Shown: positions 1 to 9,432 of the stretch, in pieces | Numbering within the stretch: the first letter of the stretch is position 1 | Layout: the number at the start of each line of letters is the position of its first letter | Assembly (NCBI GenBank): GCA_032251435.1 | Contig: JAVVEH010000017.1 | Coordinates: forward strand, 25,048-89,047 | Source of the DNA: JAVVEH01 sp032251435 | Lineage (GTDB): Bacteria > Verrucomicrobiota > Lentisphaeria > Oligosphaerales > MVZH01 | Direction of reading: 5' to 3' | DNA length: 64,000 nucleotides | The notes under the pieces: model-generated | What the model was told of the DNA's origin: nothing | Seen by the model: only the letters and a program-made list of their open reading frames with translations | Databases searched by the model: none | Made by a program: the position numbers and the translations under genes

Positions 1-27
1 TAGGTTCAAGTCCTATCACGCTCACCA
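1..27 (+). tRNA. tRNA, 3' end only (cut by window edge)
   Basis: The first bases form a T-arm (TAGG, loop TTCAAGT, CCTA), followed by a seven-base acceptor strand CACGCTC, discriminator A and an encoded CCA at 25-27. The anticodon lies outside the window, so the amino acid cannot be named. It sits 49 bases upstream of a second tRNA on the same strand, so the two are probably co-transcribed. Confidence 0.8.
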
Positions 28-76
28 TCTCCCACTTCATTCCGCGACCGCGGAATGTTTAGAAGACCTTTCTGAC

Positions 77-153
77 GCGCCCGTAGCTCAGCTGGATAGA
101 GCGTCTGCCTCCGGAGCAGAAGGCCACAGGTTCGAATCCTGTCGGGCGTACCA
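77..153 (+). tRNA. tRNA-Arg (anticodon CCG)
   Basis: Complete 77-base cloverleaf with encoded CCA. The acceptor GCGCCCG pairs with CGGGCGT (one G-U), the D-arm contains AGCTCAGCTGGATAGAGC, and the anticodon stem TCTGC/GCAGA encloses loop CTCCGGA with anticodon CCG. The T-arm is ACAGG-TTCGAAT-CCTGT. It reads CGG arginine codons and closely resembles the classical bacterial tRNA-Arg(CCG). Confidence 0.95.
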
Positions 154-297
154 GCCTTCGCCAGCTTCGGCGCCACACGGTATCCGCACCCACATCTTTT
201 ATCATTTTGCCACTAATCATGTTGCCAATCCGGGTTTGGCGAACAAGAGGATGGCTAGCATGACCATAGTTTTACGGCTAAAATAGCGGATTTTGTA

Positions 298-325
298 TTG
301 CCCGCGCGCGGCTGGCGTGTATAGT
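298..325 (+). promoter_or_regulatory. possible sigma70-type promoter ahead of the kinase gene
   Basis: TTGCCC at 298-303 and TATAGT at 320-325 are separated by 16 bases and lie about 145 bases upstream of the kinase start codon. The -10 box matches the consensus at five of six positions and the -35 box at four. Apart from this the 154-470 interval (317 bases) shows nothing I can name. Start-site mapping would decide it; confidence is low. Confidence 0.3.
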
Positions 326-470
326 ATCGCAAAGCGCCAGCCTGGATTTTGGGCCAAGGGTGTGGTCGACTATCCGCGCGCGACGCTGACTGGGCCTGAG
401 AACCGGTTGAATTTGGTTGTGCTTCGCTGGAATTGAACGTCCGGGTTTCCAAATAATAAAGGGCAAGTAT

Positions 471-2555
471 ATGAGTTACCGTCCTGACCGCGATGACAGC
501 GCCGTTGAAAACACGCTGATGACTGAATTGCCGACCGAACTGCCGGCCCCGGCTGACACCCCGGCGGCGGCTGATGGCGATAACACGCCGCCGTCTCCCC
601 GGAAGCCGGGGCCCAAGACGGCTTTTTCGGAGCTGCACGCCGGTCAGGTGATTGGTCGCTGCAAGATCATCCGGGAATTGGGCCGCGGGGGCATGGGAGC
701 GGTTTATCTGGCCCGGCACCAGACCTTGGATGTGCCGGTGGCTGTGAAGGTTTTGCCGCCTCAGGTAGCCGAGAGAGACCCGCAGTTCGCCGAGCGGTTC
801 ATGCGCGAAGCCAAACTGGCCTGCCGCATCAAGCACGCCAATGTGATCAGTGTGATGGATGCTCTTCAGGACGAGACGACCGGTCTGTACATGATTATCC
901 AGGAATACATCGATGGCGGCACTGTGCGGGAACTGATCAAGCGGGGGGGAGTGACGGAAAAGCAGGCTTTGGACATTGTGGCCGGTGTTGCGGAGGCGTT
1001 GGTGACCGCCGCCGAATTCGGGGTGGTGCATCGGGATATTAAGCCGGATAATGTCATGCTGACCGCCAAGGGGGTGGTTAAATTGGCTGACCTTGGCATC
1101 GCCAAGGCGAGCGCCGAGGAAGAGGCCGGTCTGACGATGTCCCATGTGATGATGGGCACGCCCGCCTATATGGCGCCCGAACAGGCCACTGACGCTAAAA
1201 ATGTTGACGCCCGCGCGGATATTTACAGCTTGGGGGCGACACTCTACCACATGCTCTGCGGCACCGCTCCCTACAGTGGCGATACGGCCTACGCGGTGCT
1301 GACCAAGCTGGCCACCGCCCCGCCGCCTGATCCGCGGGAGAAGAATCCCTCTATCTCGGACGCGGCGGCGGATCTGGTGATGCGGATGATGGCCAAGGAA
1401 CCGGCCAAGCGGCCGCCAACAGCGGCCCGGCTCCTTGAAGAAGTCAACCGACTGCGTCACTCCGAAACCAGCTCGGCGCCCGATCTACAGCAGGTGGCCC
1501 GTGAGCTAATCACCGAAATGCGGGCTCTGAGTGAGACCGGGGTGGGGGTTGGCACCATGGCCGCGTCGTCTCCGGCCGGGGAGGGGAAACGTGACACCCG
1601 TCTGATGCCGAAGGTGCTGATCGGGCTGGCCGCCGCGGTGTTGGTGATTCTGGCCGCGGTCGGCATTTTCGGCGGTCCTAAGCCGTCTGGACAGGTTCCA
1701 CCGGGGGTGTCGTCGCCACCGGCGGTGGACGGACCCGCGGTGGTTGACGGGCCGGCCGCGCCGCAGGTTCCTCCCCCGCCCATCGCCACGGGAGTGGTGA
1801 CCGCGGGCGGAGGACTGGTTCCCCCCACGCCCGTTCCGCCTGTCGCGACGATCGATATGGATGAGGTGCGGCGGACGATCAAAGAGATGCTCGCAGAAGC
1901 GCTTGACGAGCAGACTCTGGCTGATCCCGATGTCCAGGCTCTGTTTGAAAACCCCGCACGGTTTGTCAGCCCCGACAGCCAGACGGTTGATCCGGCTTTG
2001 GTTGTCAAAGAATTGGTTGAAAAACGGGTGAAAATACAGGATGTGTTCGCCCTGTTGGGCAAACCGCGGGTGGGCATTGACATTGCTGAAACCGTGGTCG
2101 GCAAGGATGGTTTGACTTCCCGAGATTCCCGGCTTGACCGGTTTAGAACCGCCTTGAAAAACGCCATGGAAGATAAGTACGGGCTGTTTGTGGTTGACGT
2201 GACCGGGGAGCGCGGCCAGCAGAAGACCCAGTGCGACATCCTGATCAGCGGCGATATTGAGACGGCTTATTTTGCCGAGGCGGTTCCGCCGGAATTGGCT
2301 GAATTGGGAGGAACGGTGCCGGTTATCAGCTACAATACGGCGGTCAAAGTGCGCTTCCTTAACGCGGTCACCAACCAGGATGTCGATTCCAGTATCATGG
2401 ATTTCGAACCCAAGGGCCGCGAAGACTATTGCGGGAAATCCCATGGCGACGCCATTAAAAATTCCATCAAGGGGGCGATCGACACGATCCTTCCAGAATG
2501 GATGAAGAAGGTTGAGACAAGTTGGGTGCGACTGCGCGTCAAGGCGGTTGAATGA
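471..2555 (+). CDS. membrane-anchored Ser/Thr protein kinase with CsgG/LpoB-like periplasmic tail
   Basis: Hanks-type kinase, 694 residues. The start chosen is the ATG at 471, with AAGGG eight bases upstream; the frame is open further up without support. The kinase domain spans about 62-330: glycine loop LGRGGMGAV (70-78), lysine K93 in VAVKVL, catalytic HRDIKPDN (from 187), magnesium-binding DLG at 207-209, and GTPAYMAPEQ in the activation segment. One transmembrane helix lies at about 382-400, followed by a Pro/Val-rich linker. The roughly 200-residue outer part includes QCDILISGDI, a strand pattern I associate with CsgG/LpoB-type folds (inference). The next gene overlaps by four bases, so translation is probably coupled. 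Likely role: sensing or controlling an envelope process with the following genes. The substrate is unknown. Confidence 0.9.
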   Translation: MSYRPDRDDSAVENTLMTELPTELPAPADTPAAADGDNTPPSPRKPGPKTAFSELHAGQVIGRCKIIRELGRGGMGAVYLARHQTLDVPVAVKVLPPQVAERDPQFAERFMREAKLACRIKHANVISVMDALQDETTGLYMIIQEYIDGGTVRELIKRGGVTEKQALDIVAGVAEALVTAAEFGVVHRDIKPDNVMLTAKGVVKLADLGIAKASAEEEAGLTMSHVMMGTPAYMAPEQATDAKNVDARADIYSLGATLYHMLCGTAPYSGDTAYAVLTKLATAPPPDPREKNPSISDAAADLVMRMMAKEPAKRPPTAARLLEEVNRLRHSETSSAPDLQQVARELITEMRALSETGVGVGTMAASSPAGEGKRDTRLMPKVLIGLAAAVLVILAAVGIFGGPKPSGQVPPGVSSPPAVDGPAVVDGPAAPQVPPPPIATGVVTAGGGLVPPTPVPPVATIDMDEVRRTIKEMLAEALDEQTLADPDVQALFENPARFVSPDSQTVDPALVVKELVEKRVKIQDVFALLGKPRVGIDIAETVVGKDGLTSRDSRLDRFRTALKNAMEDKYGLFVVDVTGERGQQKTQCDILISGDIETAYFAEAVPPELAELGGTVPVISYNTAVKVRFLNAVTNQDVDSSIMDFEPKGREDYCGKSHGDAIKNSIKGAIDTILPEWMKKVETSWVRLRVKAVE

Positions 2556-4420
2556 ACCGGCGCCTGGGCCAATTGATTCTGCTGGCGGCGGGTGGGCCGC
2601 TGATGGCGCTTCGGGCCGAGACCGATGGCGACACCCGTCGGCTGGACGCCCCCAAGCCGCCTCTGGCTTTGGTAGTGGTCACGGGAAATTTGGATGGCGG
2701 TCAAGACACGGTCCTGTCGCCGGACGATGAGGCGGCGGCCCGCCGACATGTGGAATCGATTCTAGGGGGGCTGCTGGTCAAACGGCTCGGATTCCGGCTG
2801 GCCGATGAGGAAGTTATGCGGCAAGCGCGGGCTGACGCGGAGAAATGGGCGGTGCTGACAGGGGGGGGTGTCGCTCAGACGCGGGATGTCTTGCGGCAGT
2901 TCGCTCCGGATTTTCTGGTGCGGGCCAGTATTCACAATTCCCCGTTGACCCAAACGCGCATGGGAACGGAGCGCACCGGTGTGGCGACATTCTGGGCCTG
3001 CGCGTCCGGTGTCACCGTGGAGGTGATTCCCCGTTTTCGGGATCGGCGTCCGGCCTGCCGGGCGTCCCGTCCGTCGTTGGAAAGCGTCAAACGGCTGAAG
3101 CCGTTGGAAACTGTCCTGGTGGGGTTGGAGGCGGCCTGCGTCGAAGCGGTCGACGCCTTGCTGACGGATGATGTTTTCGGGGAGGCTCCCGCCCCCGTCA
3201 AGGCGAGTGAAGCCCCGCCGCAATTTGATCTTACCGGTGGCAAAGTCATTTTAGTGACCGTCGGCACCTTCGCTCCGGAGGGCGTGGACAGCGCCATGCG
3301 GGAGTTGCTGCGGCGGCGGTTTGAAATGGAATTCGGCACCCGCTTCGGGGATGCCTTTGGTGTGCGGGCCTTCGACGAAGAGAGTCTGACCAAGGCCCGC
3401 CGCGACGCCCAGCAGTGGGCGGTGCTGCAAGGGGGGACGATCGAACAAATCCGGGAGGCGCTGGCTCCGTACGCGCTGGATGCGTGCATGCGCGTCCGGT
3501 TTCATGTTCCCGCGGCGGCGCGCGGCGCCCTATCTGACGGTGAGGTCGTGTTTGGCGGCACCGCCGTTGTCGGGTTGGAGGTGATCCGTTTGCGGGGCGA
3601 CAAGGGAACCAAGGCGTTGGTGCTGGAAAGTCCGCCGATGGGAACCAATTCGGATCCGGCCTTCAAGGCTTTGTCGGTGCCCGACGCGGCGGCGGGGGCG
3701 CTGGCCTATTGTCAGCGGCGTATTCTTGAGCGCCTGCGCGGCGGCGGGGAAGCGGCGGCGACAACGGAATCGTCCGTTTTGGCGGATCCGGCGCGTCCGG
3801 TGGCCGCCGTGTTGTGGGTCAAACCCGACTTTGAGGCCTGGCGTGTTCCGCGCGGGCGTCAGCCCGCCTTGACGCGGAAACATCAGATACAGGTCAACAA
3901 GTTTGTGAAAAACGCCAAGTTGACCGGGCGTTTTGGGATGGCGGTGTCCGATTATCTGGTTCGCGGACTGACCGCCTCCGGCGCCCTGACTCCCTTGGAG
4001 CAAGCCGGTCAGATCCACCAGGATGTCGCCGGGATCAAGAACAAACTTCTGGAGTTGCGTATGGCGGGCTGGGTTGGTGAGCGGCTCCCCTACGACAACC
4101 CGGTCGAGGCGGCCGGTCAGCTTGGCGCGACGCATTTGGTGACGGCTAGGATCATCCGTGTCCAGGAACCCCAGCCGACCGGCGTGGGTATGATTCTGGC
4201 CAGCGGCGCCAAGAGCGAAGTGCGGGCCTGGGCTGAAGTGACGGTTTCGGAGGTGGCGACCGGCAAGGTCTGGACGTTTGAGGGGGAGGGGAGTATGAGT
4301 AAAACCGGCTGGAGCACTGGCATCGCTTATACTCCCGAATTGCAGTTGGATGAAACCCTGTTTGGCGGCGCGGTGCGCGCGGCGTTGTTCAACGCCGCCG
4401 CCAGCGTCCGTCTCGAATAA
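2552..4420 (+). CDS. three-domain CsgG/LpoB-like envelope protein
   Basis: 622 residues starting at an ATG that overlaps the kinase stop (ATGA). The N-terminus (LGQLILLAAGGPLMALRA) looks like a signal peptide. Two tandem copies of one domain are visible, about 38-202 and 230-395; the clearest shared stretch is ARADAEKWAVLTGG (92-105) against ARRDAQQWAVLQGG (282-295). A third unit (about 417-622) contains the pattern GATHLVTARI followed by VRAWAEVTVSEVATGKV, which is how CsgG/HfaB-type secretion-channel lipoproteins end. I see no lipobox. Family assignment is inference from pattern. With the kinase upstream and a beta-barrel downstream, an envelope assembly or stress function is plausible. Confidence 0.7.
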   Translation: MNRRLGQLILLAAGGPLMALRAETDGDTRRLDAPKPPLALVVVTGNLDGGQDTVLSPDDEAAARRHVESILGGLLVKRLGFRLADEEVMRQARADAEKWAVLTGGGVAQTRDVLRQFAPDFLVRASIHNSPLTQTRMGTERTGVATFWACASGVTVEVIPRFRDRRPACRASRPSLESVKRLKPLETVLVGLEAACVEAVDALLTDDVFGEAPAPVKASEAPPQFDLTGGKVILVTVGTFAPEGVDSAMRELLRRRFEMEFGTRFGDAFGVRAFDEESLTKARRDAQQWAVLQGGTIEQIREALAPYALDACMRVRFHVPAAARGALSDGEVVFGGTAVVGLEVIRLRGDKGTKALVLESPPMGTNSDPAFKALSVPDAAAGALAYCQRRILERLRGGGEAAATTESSVLADPARPVAAVLWVKPDFEAWRVPRGRQPALTRKHQIQVNKFVKNAKLTGRFGMAVSDYLVRGLTASGALTPLEQAGQIHQDVAGIKNKLLELRMAGWVGERLPYDNPVEAAGQLGATHLVTARIIRVQEPQPTGVGMILASGAKSEVRAWAEVTVSEVATGKVWTFEGEGSMSKTGWSTGIAYTPELQLDETLFGGAVRAALFNAAASVRLE

Positions 4421-4597
4421 CCCGTGAAATCTTTCGCGGGTGCCTTGACGCGGTTGAATAACAGGTTATTTTTTGTTCGGTGGACATGTCGGGAACATGC
4501 CTGAATGTTTCAGATCGGATCCCGATGACGACAGCAGGTCTGTGTATGGCTGGACCTTTAAGGGCAGCCGGAAATCGTAGAGAAAAGGAGCAGGCAA

Positions 4598-5545
4598 ATG
4601 AAAACGCGTTGGATTGTCGGAGTTGTTTTAAGCGGGTTGGCATGCGGCACGATGGTGTTTGGTCAACAAACGCCTGATTACTATGATGATGAGTACGGTT
4701 CGAACGAGGTTGAGTCGGCTTCCGGGGTGAGCACCGCCGGCACTGCCCAGCGGGCCACAGACGAAATTATTGGCACCGTGCTGGCTCCCGCGTTGCGTCC
4801 GGCCGCCATGCGCGCTGGCGAGGCTCCCGCCTTTGACAGCGTTAACAGTCTTTTCCGCTATGAGCAACGCTCATTTGACGGCTCTGACATGTACTATAAC
4901 CGGTATGGGCTGACCCTGCGCGGCGCCTTCAACCTGGGTGCTGAGATGCCTGTCGATGTGTTGGTGCCGATCGACCGGTTTGAGTTCAGCCAGGACGATC
5001 AAGGCATGTATACGGCCGATGTTTACAATAACACCACCGTCGGCATCCTGGTGACACCGCGTTATTATATTCTCTCCCAGGAGGGCGCCGGTGTTGATCT
5101 GTCGATTGGTGTCAGCGGTTTCTACTATCATAGTTTCTTCGATCCCGGGCCGTTTGATGACCGCGATGTTCTCGGCGCGGGGCCTTTGATCGCGTTACGG
5201 CGCGATTTTGAAGCCTTCAGCGTCAGCGGCGGTGTCATGATGACGCGTGGTTGGAATCTGGACGGCGATAAGGAATTGACCGGTCACCAGTATATCGACA
5301 CATACCGCGGCGCGGTTAATGTGGGCGTGCCGATTGGCGAAAATGTGTCGGTGAACGGGATTGTGACCTACACCTTTATCGATGATCTGCCCGACAGCGT
5401 CGAGGACCGCTATTTCGGCGCTGGGGTCGGGGCCACCTGGGTTATCAATGGCAGCTGGGCGGTTGACGCCATGGTTCTGACCGATCTTGGCAACAGCGAC
5501 GCCGACAATATTTTGGCGATGATCGGCTTCATCTGGACTTTCTAG
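4598..5545 (+). CDS. putative outer-membrane beta-barrel protein
   Basis: 315 residues. It is preceded by AAAGGAG at a good distance. A clear signal peptide (about 1-22, ending VFGQ) is followed by an acidic Tyr/Asp-rich stretch. The rest alternates polar and hydrophobic residues with many aromatics in strand-like segments (for example LGAGPLIALRRDFEAFSVSG) and ends in Phe (GFIWTF), as barrel-assembly substrates do. No enzyme motif is present. Length and pattern fit a porin-like or OmpW/autotransporter-type barrel; the exact family is unknown. An intrinsic terminator follows. Confidence 0.7.
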   Translation: MKTRWIVGVVLSGLACGTMVFGQQTPDYYDDEYGSNEVESASGVSTAGTAQRATDEIIGTVLAPALRPAAMRAGEAPAFDSVNSLFRYEQRSFDGSDMYYNRYGLTLRGAFNLGAEMPVDVLVPIDRFEFSQDDQGMYTADVYNNTTVGILVTPRYYILSQEGAGVDLSIGVSGFYYHSFFDPGPFDDRDVLGAGPLIALRRDFEAFSVSGGVMMTRGWNLDGDKELTGHQYIDTYRGAVNVGVPIGENVSVNGIVTYTFIDDLPDSVEDRYFGAGVGATWVINGSWAVDAMVLTDLGNSDADNILAMIGFIWTF

Positions 5546-5596
5546 CCTGAATAATCCAGACTAGGGCGGGTTGTCCCGTTGATCATGAGTGTGTGA

Positions 5597-5636
5597 GCGC
5601 TGTTTCCAGGCGAATTCCCGGGGACAGCGCTTTTTT
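5597..5636 (+). terminator. intrinsic terminator after the beta-barrel gene
   Basis: GCGCTGTTTCC (5597-5607) pairs with GGGGACAGCGC (5620-5630) over eleven positions including two G-U pairs. The loop is 12 bases and six T residues follow (5631-5636). It separates the barrel gene from the lipoprotein gene. Confidence 0.85.
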
Positions 5637-5671
5637 ATCACGGAGCGACGCGGTGAGAGCGGGAGTTGGTT

Positions 5672-6307
5672 ATGAACATGGCGACTAAGACAGGCGTGGT
5701 GATGAGCGGGTTGGCGTTGGTGGCGGGACTCTTGTGCGGCTGCATGAGCGGCATTTCCTACAGTGAGAGTGAGATGTCCACCCCTCTTGGAGGGGAGATT
5801 GGCGATCAGACCGGGGCGCGTAAGGTCATGGTGATGCCCGTGGGCATTGAGGTGGCCGACACACTGGCCGATGATGACGCGGCCCGGCAGTTGAGCGGTG
5901 ATCCGGTTTTTCTGGAGGCTGTTTTACGGCATATCGGGGAAAATGTGGATAGGAACCCGGCCTTGTTCACGCGTGTCCCGATGCCCGTCGGCCAAGAGGC
6001 TGACGCGCTCATGCGGACGGCCGTCACCACGGCGGGACAATTATCTTCGCCGGAAGCCTTCGCGGGGACGGTCGGCTTTGCTTTGCCCGAGTTTTTTGTG
6101 TACGGTTCCGTCCGCCTTGACGTTCTGATCATTCCGCGTCTGGTCGGTGAAGACGACCGTTTTTATGTCGCCGAGACCATGCTGCGGTTGGTCGACCGCG
6201 ACCGCTTGACATTTGTTCCTTTCGCGGCGAAAGTGCAGGACCGGGATGCCGAAACAGCGATACGCGCCGCGATCGCCAAGGCCGCCGCCGCCATGGTCGG
6301 CCGCTGA
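5672..6307 (+). CDS. lipoprotein, possibly LpoB/CsgG-like
   Basis: 211 residues from the ATG at 5672, with GGGAG six bases upstream (an in-frame TTG at 5666 has no better support). The signal sequence ends in LLCG-C, a lipobox, so the mature protein should be lipid-anchored. The body reads KVMVMPVGI, then a helix-rich stretch, then FFVYGSVRLDVL and YVAETMLRLVD, an alternating strand order like LpoB or other CsgG-like activator lipoproteins (inference). It follows the barrel gene after a terminator, so it may have its own promoter. Function unknown. Confidence 0.7.
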   Translation: MNMATKTGVVMSGLALVAGLLCGCMSGISYSESEMSTPLGGEIGDQTGARKVMVMPVGIEVADTLADDDAARQLSGDPVFLEAVLRHIGENVDRNPALFTRVPMPVGQEADALMRTAVTTAGQLSSPEAFAGTVGFALPEFFVYGSVRLDVLIIPRLVGEDDRFYVAETMLRLVDRDRLTFVPFAAKVQDRDAETAIRAAIAKAAAAMVGR

Positions 6308-6408
6308 TGAATTTCCCGTACCCGAAAGAAGTCAGTATTGTGATCCTGTTTCGCAGCTCAACCCTGGCCGATAGCGACCGTTACTAAGGAAAGAAAAGGT
6401 GGATACGA

Positions 6409-9336
6409 ATGTGTGTTAGACATATGATGACCGCGGAATTGTTTTTTTTCGCCTGTTCGGTGGCTTGGGGCGCTCCCCAATGGATATGGAGTCCGGAGCC
6501 AGGGTCGCCTGGCGAGCAAGTGACGTTCAGAAAAATAGTCACGGTTGAGGGTGATGTCAACAAGGCGACCATCAGTGTCGCTTGCGACAAACGCGCGGCT
6601 GTTTATGTCAACGATACCAAAGTTGGTTCGAGCGCGGGGTGGAGCCAGGCTGTGGAGACGGATGTGAGGCGGATTCTCAAGCCGGGAGAGAACGTCATAC
6701 GTATCGAGGCCGTCGGCGCCGACAGAGATCCCGGTCTGTTGGCGATGCTGGCGGTCAATTGGCGGCCTCTGGCTGAAAGCGACGGGACGTGGCAGGTGAA
6801 AACAGGTGACGGTTGGATCGGGGCGATAGAACTCGTGTCGATGAATAAGGACCGTCCGTGGCGGAAAGCGCTGCCCAAAGTCGCCTCCGGGGCCGTCATT
6901 GGCCGGGCCGCCGGTCACAAGCTGCCCCCGGATCTCACCCGCGGCGGTGTTCCCGATGACACCCACGACTGGCGCCTGGGCCCGGTGGGGGCCAACGGCT
7001 GGGTGTTTTGCCAGCCGGCAAACCGTGGCGCCAGCTCACTGGCGCGGCAGATACTGATTACCCGGGTGGACGAGGAAGGTCCCGCCGCCGGTCACCTGAT
7101 GGCGGGCGATGTTGTTCTCGGCGTGGATGGTCAAGCGTTCGACACGGATGCCCGCAAGGCTTTGGCCACCGCTATCAACAAGGCGGAAACGGAAAAAAAC
7201 AAGGGAAAACTCGCTCTTCTGGTCTGGCGTCAAGGTGAGAAGATGGATGTGACCTTCTTCCTGCCGGTGCTGGGCGCTTACAGCGACACCTCCCCGTATG
7301 ATTGCCCCAAGACCGATAAGATTATCGACCAGGCGGTTGACTACATAAAGCGGAACGAAGACCTGCTCAAACCTGGCTGGTTGGGATATATCAACGGGCT
7401 TGGCTTGATGGCCACGGGGCGGAAAGACATCATGCCAGTCGTGGAAAAACTGGCCCATGACAGCCTTCTTCTAGAAGGGGAAACCCTCAGCATTGACAAG
7501 CATGTGCCCATGAAGTGCTGGGACTGGTCATATAAAACCTTGTTCCTGTGTGAGTATTATCTGCTCACAAACGACGCGGCGGTCTTGCCGACCATTGCGG
7601 AACACGCCACCAAGATCGCCATGGGACAGAGCGGCGCCGGGACCTGGGGACATACCTACGCCGCCATCGAGAACGCCGGCCGCCCGCATGGTCACCTGGG
7701 CGGCTATGGAGCGATCAACCAGCAGGGGCTGACGCTGATGATCGTCCTGCCCCTGGCTCAAAAATGCGGTGTTGACAACCAGGAAATCCGGGACGCCATT
7801 AAACGGGGAAACGATTTTTTCACATTTTTCATCGGCAAGGGCACCATCCCCTATGGCGATCACGGCGCGGCCAATGAGTGGTTTGACGATAATGGCAAAT
7901 CTGGCGCGGCGGCCATCTACTTTGACCTGGTTGGAAACCACGACGGCACCCGGTTCTTTTCTGAAATGATCCTTGGGTCAACACCGGCTGGCCGCGAAGC
8001 GGGGCACACCGGACACTTCTGGTCACACCTTTGGGGCGGCATAGGGGCTGTCCGGGGAGGAAAGCCGGGTTTGCAAACCTTCATGCGCGAAATGAATCCG
8101 ATTTTCACTCTCGAACGCCAGCCCGACGGGCGCATGGTCTTTCAAGAAAACGCCGGTGAAGCGGGTGGAATGGGGGACCTTAAAACCAAATGGGACAGCA
8201 CCGGCTCGCGCCTGTTACAGCTCTGCGCGCCCCGGAAAAAACTGTACATCACCGGTAAAGAGACACCGGAGACATCCCACCTGACCCAAGCGCGGATCGA
8301 CACGATTCTGCGGGCCGGACGGCTGGATGTTGACAAGCGGGCGCGGAAAGAGCTGACCCGGGAGGAGATTTTGACGCTGTTGGAAGACCCGTTGCCACCC
8401 GTTCGCTCAATCGGGGCGCGGACGCTCGCGGAGCGCGGCATCAACTGCGTCGACAGGCTGATCCCCATGCTCGACAGTGAGAATAAGTATGCCCGCTACG
8501 GTGCCGCCGAAGCATTGTGCAAGGCGGGTTTCGGCAGTAAAGAGGCGGCCGACAAACTGATCAGCATGATGGCGACCGACGAAGATGTCACCTTCCAGAC
8601 TTACGCCATCGCCGCGCTGATCAACCGCGACAAAGAGCGGGGCCTTTTGACGGTGGCGAAACCCGCCATACCTGTGCTCCTTAAGATGGCTGTCCGTCAT
8701 TCGCCCGATGATCCCCGGCGGGTTCTCCAGCATGACATTGGCCGGGCTCTCTTCTATGACGGGCGCGCTCAGCCTCGGCGCGGCTTGCTGCCCGAGTATG
8801 GATTGGAAGGCGTGGACCGGGCGCTGCTGCTTCCCGCCATCAAGGAGATACTGACGAATGAAAACGGCTGGGCGCGCAGCACCTTGTCCCACTGGATGTA
8901 CGCGCGGCTGACCGACGGGGAAAAAGAGCGGCTTTGGCCCGATGTCTACCGGGCCGCCCGCGAGATCGCCCCGTCCGGAATCATGTTCGCTTCCGGAGTG
9001 CGCACCGATGGACTCACGCTTTTGGCTGAAAACCATATTCAAGAGGGGCTCGATCTAGCCGTCTGGTATGTCCGCCACCAAAAGGGACATGGTGGTCCCG
9101 GTCGTGTCCCCCTGGCCTTGGCGGCCATCCGTGAATACGGGGCGCATGCCAAACGGATCATCCCTGATCTTGAAAAGCATATATCCTATTGGGAATCCCG
9201 TCGAAACACCCGCAAACCCGTGCCGCCAAACGACCCCGCCAACCTCATTCGGGAAACGATTGAAAAGATTAAAGCGATGCCTGAGCCGCCGCCGTTCGAG
9301 CTGATCAGCATCGCTGGGCAGTTACAGGCGGAATAA
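6409..9336 (+). CDS. DUF6288-type protein A: jelly-roll + PDZ + alpha-toroid + HEAT repeats
   Basis: 975 residues, probably secreted (signal peptide ending near 22, SVAWGA). Residues 24-120 look like a jelly-roll carbohydrate-binding domain of the kind at the front of GH2/GH78 enzymes (WIWSPE, YVNDTKV). A GPVG motif (191-194) leads into a PDZ domain (to about 285, GHLMAGDVVLGVDGQAF), then the family signature GAYSDTSPYDC (289-299). Next comes a roughly 340-residue segment rich in W, H and G (GTWGHTYAA, GGYGAINQQG) like an alpha/alpha toroid, then HEAT-like repeats (about 650-900, PPVRSIGARTLAERG). I believe this is what Pfam calls DUF6288; no activity is known to me. Two full paralogues (15997-19203 minus, 41235-45410 plus) and two fragments occur in this window. 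Confidence 0.75.
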   Translation: MCVRHMMTAELFFFACSVAWGAPQWIWSPEPGSPGEQVTFRKIVTVEGDVNKATISVACDKRAAVYVNDTKVGSSAGWSQAVETDVRRILKPGENVIRIEAVGADRDPGLLAMLAVNWRPLAESDGTWQVKTGDGWIGAIELVSMNKDRPWRKALPKVASGAVIGRAAGHKLPPDLTRGGVPDDTHDWRLGPVGANGWVFCQPANRGASSLARQILITRVDEEGPAAGHLMAGDVVLGVDGQAFDTDARKALATAINKAETEKNKGKLALLVWRQGEKMDVTFFLPVLGAYSDTSPYDCPKTDKIIDQAVDYIKRNEDLLKPGWLGYINGLGLMATGRKDIMPVVEKLAHDSLLLEGETLSIDKHVPMKCWDWSYKTLFLCEYYLLTNDAAVLPTIAEHATKIAMGQSGAGTWGHTYAAIENAGRPHGHLGGYGAINQQGLTLMIVLPLAQKCGVDNQEIRDAIKRGNDFFTFFIGKGTIPYGDHGAANEWFDDNGKSGAAAIYFDLVGNHDGTRFFSEMILGSTPAGREAGHTGHFWSHLWGGIGAVRGGKPGLQTFMREMNPIFTLERQPDGRMVFQENAGEAGGMGDLKTKWDSTGSRLLQLCAPRKKLYITGKETPETSHLTQARIDTILRAGRLDVDKRARKELTREEILTLLEDPLPPVRSIGARTLAERGINCVDRLIPMLDSENKYARYGAAEALCKAGFGSKEAADKLISMMATDEDVTFQTYAIAALINRDKERGLLTVAKPAIPVLLKMAVRHSPDDPRRVLQHDIGRALFYDGRAQPRRGLLPEYGLEGVDRALLLPAIKEILTNENGWARSTLSHWMYARLTDGEKERLWPDVYRAAREIAPSGIMFASGVRTDGLTLLAENHIQEGLDLAVWYVRHQKGHGGPGRVPLALAAIREYGAHAKRIIPDLEKHISYWESRRNTRKPVPPNDPANLIRETIEKIKAMPEPPPFELISIAGQLQAE

Positions 9337-9432
9337 GCATGGCGGATTTAACCGCGGGCGCGGATGGGCGAACGTGACGCGTCATGACCACATCCAGGGG
9401 CTTGGCGAAGGCGAAACATTCGACCTGACGGG

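Noticed and set aside
255..1460. 400-codon open frame on the - strand opposite the kinase gene
   Set aside because: It is the antisense of the kinase coding sequence; composition is Arg/Gly/His-rich with no domain, and the opposite strand has full kinase motifs.
4420..4441. ACCCGTGAAA/TTTCGCGGGT hairpin after the CsgG-like gene as a terminator
   Set aside because: The stem is good, but the loop is nearly absent and no T-run follows, so readthrough into the beta-barrel gene is equally likely.
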